Positions 35,533-47,708 of a DNA stretch of 64,000 nt are shown here, in pieces. Under the pieces are notes generated by a model. It had not been told where the DNA came from, ran no database searches, and saw nothing but the letters and a program-made list of their open reading frames with translations. The stretch lies in NCBI GenBank assembly GCA_036346255.1, contig CM070628.1:2681840-2745839 (forward strand). Reading direction: 5' to 3'. This DNA is from Ampelocalamus luodianensis (Eukaryota; Streptophyta; Magnoliopsida; Poales; Poaceae). A program made the position numbers and the translations under genes. Within the stretch, counting starts at the first letter, position 1, and each line of letters opens with the position of its first letter.

Positions 35533-36916
35533 CATCCCATCATGATTCACTGATGTGTACTGCTGGTATTTAGAACAGTATTCGTGGGCAGGCGTGCAGC
35601 CCTTGATCATTTCTGGAAAAAATTCCACTAAACAGGTAAAATTCTAGTAAATAAGTTGTTGGATCCCCTTTGAGGCTTTGCTTTGACATCTAAGATGTTC
35701 TCATGAGATGATAACTTTTGTTTACAGTTTCATGCAGAGTGTGAAAATGCGAGTGTTCGATCAGCCTGGGATGGGTTAACCCAGGCATATTGACGAGGGA
35801 TGGAACAAGCGTGAAACATGTTCGTTTGTGAAAATTCGGTTGTATATTCCAGCTTGCAATTACCCTCACACAGCAGCGATGGCTTCACACAAACCAGAGG
35901 TATTGCCGCTATTGCTATGCTTGTTCCATGGTTGCACATATAGCAAGAAAGTTTCTGAAGACTGAACACATCTGCTGTCACCGTTTCCAAGTGAACTACT
36001 CTGCAGACAGTTTTTTGGCTGGTAGGTTCAGGTAAACATCCTGCTGGATTATGTATACATTAATTACTAAACACAAGCATGTGAAACGCCATTTCTAGTT
36101 GAATGAGAACATTTCAACTGGAATTACCCTCCTGTTCTCCAGAATTCTTTAGTGCTCGATTGAAAACTGTACGGCCTTGTATGCTTATAGATTCATTTTT
36201 GTTGCCCTTCAGGACTTCACCACCAGGTTGCATAGTTTGGTCAGCAGGGATAGTGTTCAGCCAAAGGGGTGGACGAATCATTTTCAGCAGGCCAAAAAAG
36301 TTCCAGTTCCTTTGGCTTCCTACAAAGTGTTCGTCCCTGCTGTTCGCCTCAAGTACGAAAGCCACAGCAGCAGCAGCAGCCTCCCGAAAATGAATCATAC
36401 GAACCACATTGTGCATTGTGCAATTTTCAGCCAACAGGCAGCTTGATCGATATATTACCTGTGGCGTCATTCTCGTGTGTTAGCTTTGCAATAATCACGC
36501 AGTTACGATAAATCTTCCAGATAATGCATCGAGGAACAAAGGGGATAACATATCAAGAAGAATTTCAAAACAACAAACCATGGACACACGCAACACGGAT
36601 CGCTGTATATCAGAGAGGGGAGAACCAAAGAAATAAAGGCTAACTCATGTAACAATACAGCATACAGCATACTGCATACCAGATACAGAACTTGGCTATC
36701 CAAATTAATCACTTTCTCCTAGTACTGATAATTTGTTTAGCCGGCTAACAGATGTATTCCATCGGTGCATGCTAAATCTAGAGACATCTCCCTAGGAATG
36801 GCATCTCAGGGGGAAGAATCCCATCATATGTTGTGTATCTCTGACACCGTATATCGATGTTAGTACAACAAGAATAAATGGGCGTAGGTGCAATCTCGTG
36901 GTTTTTCTTTTGGCAT
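35533..36916. other. Convergent intergenic region, PPR and PRP38-like 3' ends
   Basis: No ORF with domain support. It must hold the 3'-UTRs of both convergent genes. At 36337-36374 there is an exact copy of 38 bases from the PPR leader/early coding region (33189-33226), followed by an expanded CAG run. Confidence 0.5.
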
Positions 36917-39900
36917 TCACCTCCACCTTGCACCTCCCAATCTGATTACCTCTTCAGTTCCAGAATCCCTGTGAGCTCTATCATCACCAGTATCATCCTT
37001 TGTGTTTGAAGCGTCACCATATAGATCCTTCAACTTTGCCAGGTTGGATGTCTCTGGTGCTTTACCAAATGGGCTGGAGCGATGTTTGTCACCATCAGTT
37101 CTGCCACGGTTTGGACTCCTGCTTCTGCGGGCACTTGAACGTCCATTTCGATCAGAGTCCCTATCCCTCCTTTCATGACCTCGTCTCTCAACATCCCTAT
37201 CTGAATAGCTCGACCGATGGTAATCACGGTCTCTGTTATCACGGGAGTGCCGATCATGCTCTCTGTCCTTGTACCTACCACGATCATGATCTGAACGGTC
37301 CCGCTCAGAATCATGATCACATTCACGACTCCGACTTCGGCGCTTCCTGGGTGAAGATCTTGCATGATCACCATCATAACTCCTTTCCCTATCCCGTACA
37401 GAAGGCAATGTCTTTCGGACTGGGGATGAGTCCCTTGTGGATGCACGGTGTGGAGCACGCTGACCAAAAGAGACGGATAAAGAAGCCTTTACCGAAGGAG
37501 GCCGTCGGGCAGTATCATCTGAACCAAGGCGACTAGAATCCCCTGTCATCCCTGACTGCTTTGTTGGGAGCTTCATCTTCTCAAGATGGCCAGTGACCTG
37601 TCGCAAAATTGGGAGAGGCACTCGTGGAAGAAGACTGTCGAAGTAGTACTGCAAAGAAACAGTAAATGTCATGAAAAATTAGTTTTACCATACATGTGAA
37701 TAATATTTCTCAATTGAAGCTACGAGAATAATAGCTCAAAAAAGAAACGCTGAACAATAACATCAGAGTTGTCAACAAAAATGGAATGATATGAATATGA
37801 TTGTGAGGTTAATATGCTCTGTTATGTTTTGGCATATGGGCGGGTAGGCTTGGGGCTGAGAGGTTCTCAGTTATATGCAGCTCTAACATCAGATATGAAG
37901 ACAACTGTGACAGTAGAAAATAAATTGGAATAAAACATTGCAATACAAACTAGTCAATTGTTTTGTGATTGCTTTCAGCCAACTGGGTCAAACATCCTTG
38001 CTGTATAGGCTGCAACTGTAAATGGAATTAAAGGGCCCATCCACCGAAGAGTAACAACAGCCAACCAACAAACATCTCAATTTGCTACTACTTTTCTGCT
38101 AACTTGTATGGACAATCAAATCGATGAACTATTGGACCTTAGTCCGTTAGCCCATAGCTAAATTTGGAGGAATGTCCAACTACAATACCACAGAAGCCTC
38201 TGACTGGGAATAAATGTGGGGGGCAACCAGTAAAAAGAGCTTTTTTATAGCTAACTGACCACTAGAACTTGGGCATTACACACCCTTTTCTTTTTACTCG
38301 CAACCCTAAACAAATTCAAGAACTTCCAATTATAATATTCTCATTACACAGTCTTCCTATTCGTTTTTACAGGGACATGGACTTGGTTTTCTTAATAAAA
38401 TATACCCATAGAACTTTTCCAAAGCATAAAGCATGATCAGAATAAAATAATGGCATATCTTGCCAAAAAAGAAACAAATCTGTGACATAGTCCTCAAACA
38501 AGTTAAAACAGAGTAAAGATCTCAAAAACTAAGAAGGTTGCATACATCATTTTCACGTGCTATGAATCCTTCAACCAGCTAAAACATAGTAAACACTAGC
38601 GGAAAAAGGGAAAAGAACATTTCAGTAACATATCATGACAAATCTTACACAAAGTGGTTACTGGTGGAGAGATGATGTCTCCTCTTAAAGCAACTCCACA
38701 ATTGAAATGTCTGCTCAGTATGCCAAATCAACAGGTGAGTGATTCAACAAACACTAAATCCATTTAGGTTCAGCAAATAGTATGTTAATGTTGTATGCCC
38801 TTGGATATGGTTGGGATTACTAAAAGGACACTGTAATAGCAGCTTTACAATACTATCCTGTTTAATGGCAGAAATGGGAGGGAAGTTTAAGAGATATACC
38901 TGACCAAGGAGGAGATCACGCACATAAACACCCATAGTAGTCATTTTACCATTGGATCCAGGGGAAAACTCCTGAAAGAGAGGACATATTATGTAGAGGT
39001 GAGTTATGGTACACTGGAAAGAACTGCAAAGGGATTAGCCATTTAATCATAAAGAAGCATAAATGTCTTACAAGCATAAACACAGCAAAATTATGTTAAG
39101 AAAAGGCATGAAAAACCATTTGGTGGTAGTCTAGTACAGGAATGGTAGATTTCAGAGAACTATCAATGTGGCCTTTCTGATCATACACTGCCACACTGCC
39201 ATCAGCATTCAGATCACTATCTGGGCTTCCTTTGTATCATTTTTTTAACTTCGCTTCTTTGCTTGGTCCACAATGGAATATAATAGAGGAACCATCTTTT
39301 GTGCTAGCTTTCATAGTTTTAGTAATTACTTCTTCTTTGCGCAAGCATTGTCCTTAACAAATAGCAGGTGCGTCATAAGAACAGAAGATCTTTGCTTATC
39401 TTCTACATGTTAACATACTATTTTATTGGAAGGAATACAGGGGGTCACTAAATACTACAATGCATAACATAGAACATATGGGGGAAAGCTAGGCAGCTAG
39501 CAATTGTCCTCTTACTGCATAAATTTATTATCAAACAAATGCAAAAGAAGCAGAGAGCTAACGCAAAAGAGATAATACCTCATCATCTTTAATGTAGGGT
39601 TCATACCAAGTCCATAATGTCTTTGGTTCTGCAACATATCGCAGGTAGAGAAATCCAATCTGAAATATAAATGATTATTATTGTCTGGGCACTATTTTTT
39701 TACAAACTAAACATTCCTGGTTCTCTAAAAGCTAGTGCCATGCACAAATGGGAATGTTTGTTGCTTCCATGGAGATTCAACTACCTATCAAGGATCTATC
39801 AGGATTTGAACACAGATTTCCAAGTAATTTCATTACATTTACCAGGAAAAATTTATCTACAATACACCGAGATTCATTTTCAATCACACTGTCTACACAG

Positions 39901-40335
39901 GCACAATTAAATTCAGTACTTTACCAAATTCTCTTACATTTAGTAATTCCCCTAAATTGCAGTCTGTGCATGCAATATGCGATCGTGAAATGCAGAAACA
40001 GAAATAAACATTGCGAAAACGAGGTAACCAGCAAACCATAGACTTACAGCTCTGATGTAAGGAGAATCCGGGTGCTTCAGCAGTCCGTGCATCTGCTTCA
40101 CGGTGAGCTTCATGGTAAATAACTTGTAGAGGAGGCAGAACGAGGAGGAGGGGCCGCGGCAGTTGCCGGTCATCCATGGCTCAACGTGGTCAACCTGGTT
40201 GTAGATCTCGTCGATAACCTCGTGGTACGTCTTGAGCCTGTAGAGCTCCTTGAAGTAGTCCGAGGAGAGGATGTTCACGGACAACACCTTCTCCATCAGC
40301 ACATCGATGGGCCTACCAGATGACTGTATCTCCAT
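36917..40335 (-). CDS. PRP38-like pre-mRNA splicing factor with RS domain
   Basis: PRP38 proteins join the spliceosome late and are needed for its catalytic activation in the nucleus. Coding exons on the minus strand are 40335-40048, 39659-39579, 38971-38900 and 37648-36917. All borders are GT-AG and phases are kept, giving 390 aa. The PRP38 domain spans about residues 5-170. Its signatures are YFKELYRLKTYHEVIDEIY, CRGPSSSFCLLYKLFTMKLT, IGFLYLRYVAEPKTLWTWYE and MGVYVRDLLLGQYYFDSLLP. The last exon adds a low-complexity Arg/Ser/Asp tail (RKRRSRSREC, SARRSRSPNRGR), like the PRP38B type rather than short yeast PRP38. The ATG is the first in the first coding exon; the frame extends upstream only into a probable 5'-UTR intron. 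A 178-codon ORF on the opposite strand (37000-37536) is a shadow of the RS tail. Confidence 0.95.
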
Positions 40336-40342
40336 TTCCCCT

Positions 40343-40617
40343 CTGAAATTAACATCGCACAGAATCAATCCAAACCATATTTGAGATCTCCTAAATCTTT
40401 GTCGATCTATATGTATTACTACTCCATACTATGACAAGGGCAGTAAAATTATACGGCGTCTCCAAGAAAGACATGGTCATTGTTTCGATACATGATCAAA
40501 ATTTTCTAATCGGGACCAAATTTCTTGCAGGCCAGCGACGGGGGAGAGCAAAGCACAAAAAGATTATATTTTTTACGCATCAAGATCTAAACTTTCACCC
40601 TGGAATCGAATAGTTAC
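40343..40617 (-). other. Probable 5'-UTR intron of the PRP38-like gene
   Basis: On the minus strand a donor GAAAGAG|GTAACTATT lies at 40617. An acceptor TTAATTTCAG ends at 40343, seven bases before the ATG. The region 40618-40790 upstream is GC-rich and would be the leader exon. Supported by splice consensus only. Confidence 0.6.
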
Positions 40618-40899
40618 CTCTTTCCTTCTCACCGGAACGCGAGCGAGGCCACGGGCGCGCGCGGGAGGCCACGGCAGCGACGTGATTGAGATGGGTGCCC
40701 CGAGAAATCGTATCGGATTGGGTGGGGATTTGGGAGAGGAGAGAAGGCAAGAGGCGGAGGAGGGGGCAGCTCGTGGCTTGTGTTAAAGCGGCGAGGTTAC
40801 AAGGACAACTCTACCGACTAAACAGAAATATCGTAGCCGTCCATTATACGATCCACGGACTATATGGAGCCACGTAATATGTTCGCTTAGGAGGATATG

Positions 40900-41394
40900 G
40901 CCGTTAATACTCTGTTTGACAGGGGTGGAAACGTACAATTACCTCTTTTGCTCTTCACTCTTCACTCTTCAGTCTTCAGAGACTGGAACCCTAAACCCAT
41001 CGGGACAGAGAGATTTGAGATACGAAAGATCGCTTCCGACCGCTAATATTACTGAATTTCTTGCTCTCCTTAATGATTAACCTCCTATAGCTGGTTCTGA
41101 TTCGTCTGCTCTGCCTATCCTCGATGATTTTCAGGCATGAATTCCATTTACATGACTTCACATTCCATTTCCTTCGTTGAATTATTCCCAGCACAAGTGA
41201 AATTTCCTCGGTTTAGTTTCGGGAATGAGTGATGTTGTGGTTTCTTGGTGCAAAAAAACAGAGATTTGTTGCAAAAGAAAGAAAAGTATGAGCGCAGTGA
41301 AGCGTGAGTAGTCTTAACTCTAACAGCATTGGAGGATGACACGATTTATTCCTTTTTTTAACGAACAGGCGGCAGGAAAGCTCCTAAAGTTAAA
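40900..41394. other. Intergenic, no supported gene
   Basis: AT-rich, with a CTCTTCACTCTTCACTCTTC micro-repeat near 40951 and no ORF of note. Confidence 0.5.
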
Positions 41395-43120
41395 AGAAGC
41401 TATGATCTCACCATGTTTACTTTCAAGGGCTATAAATTTTCATATCAATCGGTGGAAAAAAGAAAGATATATACCATCGATCATAATGGGTTCAGATTAT
41501 AACAGTCTAGATTAAAAAAAAGTCAATGTTAAGTACAATAAAATTAGAATTCGAAATAAAAATAAAAAAAATTAGCAATTCGATTTCGATACGAATTACT
41601 AAGTAAAAGAGTCCATGTCAAGTACAATAAAACTAAAGTTCAAAATAAAATAAAATAAACTAGCAATTTGATTTTCATACAAATTCCTAAGTAAAACCCC
41701 GAATAAATATAATTCAGAATAAAAAATAAACAAAAATCGCCAATTAGATTTGCATACAAAATCCAACAAAAATATAAATTTAGAATAAAAAATAAAATAA
41801 AATAAGCAATTTGATTTTGGTACGAATTCCAATAATTATGATACTTCAATTCTGAAATATGTTAGTACAATAAAACTTAAATTCGGAATAAAAATAAAAT
41901 AAAACTAGCAATTTGATTTTCATATGAATTCCTAAGTAAAATCCCAAATAATTACAATTCAGAATAAAAAAAATAAAAAATGGCAATTAGATTTGTACAC
42001 GAAATCCAGCAAAAAAATAGAAATTCAAAATAAAATAAACAACGTGATTTTGATATGAATTCCAATAATTATAAATCAAAAAAAATTGAATAATAATTGA
42101 CAGTTAGATTTGTAAACGAAATCCAACCAAAAAATAAAGGAAATTTGGAATAAGTTAGCAATTTGATTTCAATACGGATTCTAAAGTAAAATCCAAATAT
42201 AACTATAATTCAGAATAAAAATTAAAATAAACTAGTAATTGGATTCACATACGAATTTCAAGAAAAAATAACTGGAATTCGGAATAAAAATAAAAAAGTA
42301 CAATTTGATTTTCATGTAAATTCCAAAGCAAAATCCCTTTATAACAAAAATCATAATAAAATAAATAAATTTTGCAATTTGATTTGTACACGAACTCTAA
42401 TAAAATAACTGAAATGTGAAATAGAAATAAAAGTTATAACGATCATAGCATGAATGGTCTTGGAGGAGATACAAAAGAATCCACCACGTTCGCTCTCAAA
42501 ATATATAAATTTCCACATTAATTGGAGGAAAAAGATAAAGATATACACCATTGATCGTGGTGAGACTAGACTATAACGGTCTAGATTAAAAGGAGGTTGT
42601 GTCAAGTACAATAAAATTGAAATTCGGAATAAAAAATAAAATTAGCTATTTGATTTCATATGAATTTCTAAGTAAAATATCTAAATGATTATAATTAGGA
42701 ACAAAAATTAAGCAAAAATTCATAATCATATTTGTATACAAAATGCAACAAAAAAGTAAGTGAAATTCAGAATAGAAAATAAAATAAAATTAGCTATTTG
42801 ATTTCTATACAAATTCCAAGGTAAAATACTTAAATAATTGTAAGTCAGAAAAAATTAAATTAAAAATTAGCAATTTGATTTGTATTTGAATTTCAAGAAA
42901 AAATAACTGAAATTGGTAAAAATAAAAAAAGAAGATTTGCAATTTGATTTCCATATGAATTCCAAAGTAAAATCCTAAATAACTAAAATTTGGAATAAAT
43001 TAAATAAAATTAGCAATTTGATTTGTATACGAACTCCAATAAAAAGCTAAAATTTTGAATAAAAATAAAAGTTATAACGAGGATAGCACGAATGGTGTCA
43101 GAGAAGACAACGAAAGAGTG
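41395..43120. repeat. AT-rich degenerate tandem array with higher-order repeat
   Basis: Many diverged copies of a unit of roughly 100 bp are built from AGCAATTTGATTT, (C/G)ATACGAATTCC, AAGTAAAATCC and AATTCGGAATAAAAATAAAA. A larger block recurs about 1.07 kb apart: AAAGATATATACCATCGATC near 41463 and AAAGATATACACCATTGATC near 42537, each followed by TATAACGGTCTAGATTAAAA or close variants. A third junction, AGTTATAACGA(T/G)(C/G)ATAGCA, occurs near 42432 and 43070. ORFs inside are chance frames. Confidence 0.8.
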
Positions 43121-43739
43121 TAATAGTATTGATGTGTCTAAGAAGAAGACATTGACCCACGAGGAAGCGAAGAGCCGAGGCGGCGATGACGGAGATGAGG
43201 ATAATGTCGTGTTGCTCATCTTAGCCGTTCAACAAGGGCAATATTGTGCTGCTCGCCATAGCCATTGAATAGAAAGTCTAGAGTAGAAGGAGCCATGGGG
43301 TGTGATGACAAGTAGTGAGCATTGGCGTTGTTGAAGAAGATAGTGGCCAAAGAACCTCGATGATGGGGAATTCTGGTAGAGAGAAGATAAAGCTTTGCAT
43401 TGAATACAAGCTATGGACGATATGGAGCCATCCGGTAGCTAGGAGCGTGCCATCACTGGTGGGAGGCACAACGACACCGGCGATGCGAGAAGATTCTCCA
43501 TATCGTTAGATAGCAACTAAAGCATACATGCCAACATCAGTAAAGATAGGATGTCACCGCAGTTGGTGAGGAAGCTACATCGTGAGTTGCCTAACGTCGA
43601 AGAAAATGAGGCATCGACACGAGATAAGAGGACATCCAGCATGTATAAAATCATACATGTGTTTGTAAATGCATGCATCCGTATAAATAGAAGCATGAGC
43701 ATACTAATGTCGAGGAGCAAAAAGCTTGGAGTAGAGATG
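43121..43739. other. Unassigned stretch before Gypsy LTR
   Basis: Moderately GC-balanced with short open frames on both strands (for example 43315-43509 and 43551-43769, plus). None has a recognisable domain. It may be further decayed transposon sequence. Confidence 0.35.
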
Positions 43740-45095
43740 TGTCGGTGTTTTAGAACCGATCTTACGTAAAGATTATTTAATTCGAGTGGTCTCCACAATT
43801 CATCATGCAGACAAAGGAGACACGTGAATTTTTATACAGGTTTGAGCTTTCTCCGGTGAGAATAACAACCCTAATCTTGCGTGTACTGTATTTGGTATCC
43901 TGGTTACAATTAGGGAAAAGACTTGTCTCTTTCTCCACCAAAAGTTCCCCTTATTACCTCTAAAAGATGCCTATTTATAGTATGCTGTGAAGGCGGTTGT
44001 CATTTTAGGTCAGGAGCGCTCATTGTTACGCAATAATGAGAGTAATTACCGGAGTAGTAACCTCCCCACGTTGCCTGACGGTTATCAATCGGAGATAATG
44101 GTGAGTTATCTGTATTTATTCCAGGTATGACTACATATCTTGACTGCTCAGATCTCACAATTAATAGGGCCTACTAGTGAGTGGACCTAGTTATCTGTGA
44201 AGAAGTCGTGGCAAGACTGGTCATAGTAGGACTTACGACCAGGGGGTAGTCGTAGAAAAGCTTACAATGGATACTGGTAGTAGAAAGACTTGTGACCGAA
44301 GGTAATCGTAGGAGAACTTACGATTACGTGGTAGTCGTAGAAATACTTACGACTATAGGGGTGGCTGTAGAAGGACTTACGACCACCTGACTAACTCCTC
44401 CCTTACAATTGTAAGGGGTATACCTAGTAATTGTGTGACGTCATATTTAACCGTATTATACGATTAAGGATAAATAGTAAAATGAGGATTATTAGATCCT
44501 CGTCATCTAGCCCCTCAGCTTCAAGTAAAAGTAACCTACTTGGGCAAGGAGTTGTAGATGATCCTACGACCACTAGGTGGTTGTAGGAAAATGTTAAAGG
44601 AAATACTCTTTAACACGCATTTTCTTTCGACCGAAAATATGCTTGGTCGAGGTAGTTTGCTGGAGATCTCACGATTACAAGGGAGTCGTAGAAAATCTTA
44701 CGACTTCGGAGTGATCGTGGTACTATGATCGGAAGCAAAACCTTTTCGAGCAGTATTTCTTTTGACCAGAAGTATACTTGGTCAAGAAGCTAATTTTGCT
44801 TGAGGTGTGAAAAGAGCCTTGATTCTCTCGAGTAGGCAGATTTAAAAAGATCTGTCCATTGGAACAATTCTCGAAGCGGTGGAAACCGTTGAGTTTCCAC
44901 GGCGTTTCGTCCCAAGCGTGCAGTTATAAAGCGGACCGCGGGGGTGATTTTAGGGTTCTTACCTTTTCCCAATTCTCCTCAACTGTTCATCAAGTTCTTG
45001 TCTCCTCCGTCGCCAGCGACACTGCGTGCTTTCTTGAAGCTTTCCCAAATCCAACTCTCCCCTTCGTGAGAAAAGATGGCTAGGATCGTCTCTGA
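43740..45095 (+). mobile_element. Gypsy-type LTR and leader
   Basis: Begins TGTCGGTGTTTTAGAACCGA, the kind of start seen in many grass Gypsy LTRs. It contains a CAGGTTTGAGCTTTCTCCGG segment comparable to the usual conserved internal block, and has TATAAA at 44925. The 3' limit of the LTR is not clear and no second copy lies in the window. Between 44210 and 44720 a degenerate repeat of about 36 bp uses the words GGTAGTCGTAGAAA and CTTACGACCAC. Confidence 0.6.
44210..44720 (+). repeat. Degenerate TACGACCAC / GTGGTAGTCGTAG repeat
   Basis: Complementary words GTAGTCGTAG and CTTACGACCA alternate at intervals of roughly 36 bp, giving a string of potential small hairpins within the LTR upstream of its TATA box. 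Confidence 0.6.
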
Positions 45096-45760
45096 GTGGG
45101 TGAATCGGAAATGGACGACGCGAAGATGAATGCCTTGGTTGTCGCCGAGAAAATTCCCGAGAGGGTTCTCGTGAAGTGGATTTCGACACATGGACAACAC
45201 TGGCCGTCGGGGAAAGATTGTCAAATCCCTCTTTTCCAGGCATATTGTGAGTGTGGCCTCCGATTGCCTGCTCACCCTTTCCTCACACTCGTGCTCGAGC
45301 ATTTCGAGGTGGAATTAGTGAACCTTGGTCCTAATTCCATCACAATGCTAAGTGTTTTTGTGTACTTGTGTGAGGTGTATCTGGGGATTCCGGCAGACCT
45401 TGAGCTTTTCCAGTACTACTATGGGATGGCTCGTCAAGTCGGAATTACCGAAAGTTACGATTTGAAGCTCCACGACGGTAAGTTGAGGGAGTATATTCAG
45501 ATGTTCACCCGATCGTCGTGGCGAGTGGAAGAAGAAGTGGTTTTACTGGGAAGTCACTAAGGAAGACAACCTCTCGTTTATCGGGAATACCGCTGAGAGG
45601 ATCTCTTCCTGGGATTTGACTCTCAGTAATCTTGACCGGATCGCCCCCTACATTCAAGCCATCAAAGACTTGAAGACGGGGGGCTTACCGGATGGCACGT
45701 GGTGAAGAACTTCGTCACGCGCCGTATTAGTCCCCTGAAGAAACGAGTCCCTCCTAGCTC
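45096..45760 (+). pseudogene. Gypsy-type gag-like (PF04195-type) ORF, frameshifted
   Basis: The first frame (45096-45560) gives GLRLPAHPFLTLVLEHFEVE, then LGPNSITMLSVFVYLCEVYL and GIPADLELFQYYYGMAR. This is the pattern of the plant putative gypsy type transposon domain. A shift at about 45530 moves the reading to WKKKWFYWEVTKEDNLSFIG, and another near 45700 to HVVKNFVTRRISPLKKRVPP. Two frameshifts make it a pseudogene. The product would be a retrotransposon structural/accessory protein of unknown role. Its 3' end is cut by the adjoining LTR at about 45762. Confidence 0.8.
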
Positions 45761-45761
45761 A

Positions 45762-47708
45762 GAACCTTGTAGAATTTATGGAGGAAAATGCACTACATAA
45801 AAACATCTAAAATTTTTATACAAGGTCAACCCTAAAGTTAACAAGCTCCTGTGAAAACTTCAGAATTTTTGGAGTTAGTTTGCTACCTCAAACTATTCCT
45901 CAAAGTCTCATCTTTAAATTAAAACCCTAGTCAAACCAGTTAGGTCTGAGTCAGACTCGAGTTCAGAGGTCGAGGCGGACCACTTAATTGTGCCGACACG
46001 GTCATTTGGGCGCGTGTGTTGAGCCATTGGATCTTGATCCAACGCCTCAGACCTCCCGTGCCATTTTGGACCTTCAGAGGTCTCGTGAAATCCTAGCTAT
46101 TCTTCTTGATCCTTCAATCACGAGCTCCCCCGACCTCCCTCCTTCTGTTCTTCTTCTTCCTCCTCGCCCGTACAAGCGTGCGCCATGGCAGAGAGTTGCT
46201 GCGCTTGGTTTTGTCCTGTGTGTCATCTCAACCACCCTCTGACCTAGCATTAATTGTGGTTGACCCCTTCGCACTCAAAGTCTTCCTCCCAGCTGCTCCC
46301 ATCGTTTCAAGTCCTCGCGCGGCCGAGCTCAACCCTAGCTCACCGTGGAGCTCCTTTCCTGCTTGTGACTGTTGCTCACGGGCTATAAAAGAGCCCTAAG
46401 CTCCTCTTTGTTCGTTTTTCAGCACCATCTTTGCTTCCTCCAATCACTTGAGCTCCTAAAATCACAGAGTCCCCAAATCGCCATTTTTGGCCGCGGAAGC
46501 TCTGTGGGCAACCATGGTACTCCAGTGTAGCACCTGTATCTTTTCCCCCTAACTTGATTTTGTGTTGCATTCTCAGGGACAACCTAATTTTGAGTTTTGG
46601 ATCCTTGCGGCGTGTCCATCCCCTTCGTCCCCGACTCCGGTAAGAACCTCTTCCTCTCAATCGACTGCTCATGGACTACCTCTGGACCAATGCGAAGTCG
46701 TTCTTATCATCCTTTCACTTTCATTTTGCTCAGGGCCTCTTGTCTTCGTTGTCGTCCTCAGTTCCGGCACCAGTCTCCGCCGCCAGGACTCCTCCGACCT
46801 CCTCCAGACCTCCTCTGTGCTCAGGTACCTTCGCGATAGTCCCTTAGTACTCGAGCACCGCTAATCGGACCGCTACGGAGCTTTTCGCTATTTTTGTAGT
46901 TTGCCATATTTGCTCCTTCGCCTCTCTCCGTCTCGCCGACGTTTTAGACCAGCTTCACCGTCGAGAGTACCCTCAGGATGTTCGCATTTGTATTGCGCAC
47001 ATTTTGCCGATGTTGGTTTGCGCCGCCGTGGCCGAGGTCGCCGGCGGCGAGCCGGTGGGCAAAGCGCGGTACTTGTCCTGTTGTCGTAAGTTTGACAACC
47101 TTCAGGACCTCCTAGGTTTAGATCGTAGCCGTTAAAGACCTCTTTAGGTTAGATCTTAACCGTAGGATCTCCCTCTATAAAAGCCTTAGTTGCCAGGACC
47201 TCCCCCAGCTTAGATCCTGACCGTTAAAGACCTCCTTGGTTTTAATCTTGATTGTTAGAATCACCCATGTGCAAAAAGACCACCCTCGTGGTCATTTTTT
47301 GTAAAAACCACCCTCGGGGTCCTCTTTGCAAAAAACCACCCCTTGGTCTTTTGTAAAGAAAACCTCAAGACCTCCCTCCTCGCAGATCCGAACCTCTAGG
47401 ACCACCCCCCGGGTAGATCTTGACCATTCAGGACCTCTCCTTAGAGATCTGAGTCGTTCAAGACCTCCCCTCTCTTTTAGACTTTATCGTTGAGGACCTC
47501 CCGTGGAGATCTTGACCGTTAAGACCTTCTCCTGTGAGATCTTAGCCGTCGGGACCTCCCTCCATTTAGATCCCTACCATTAGGACCTCTCTCAGTTAGA
47601 GCTTGACCGTTAATACCTCCTCTGTGAGATCTTAGCCGTCAGGACCTCCTTCAGTTTTGATCTTGACCGTTAAGACCTCCTTTGTTGAAAGATCTAGACC
47701 CGCCATTA
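45762..47708 (+). mobile_element. 5.1-kb LTR family, second copy, left part (5'-truncated)
   Basis: Starts within the LTR at TTGTAGAATTTATGGAGGAAA, equivalent to about 170 bp into the 10190 copy. It matches that copy through AAGCTCCTGTGAAAA, the GC-rich region and the GACCTCC array. The TATA box is GGGCTATAAAAGAGCCC (46384). Interrupted at 47709 by a SIRE-like LTR. Confidence 0.8.
46384..46391 (+). promoter_or_regulatory. LTR TATA box
   Basis: TATAAAAG sits within the perfect inverted context GGGCTATAAAAGAGCCC, at the position matching TATACATA at 11124 in the intact copy. Confidence 0.6.

Noticed and set aside
37000..37536. 178-codon plus-strand ORF rich in His/Asp/Cys
   Set aside because: It is the antisense shadow of the Arg/Ser/Asp codons in the last exon of the PRP38-like gene.
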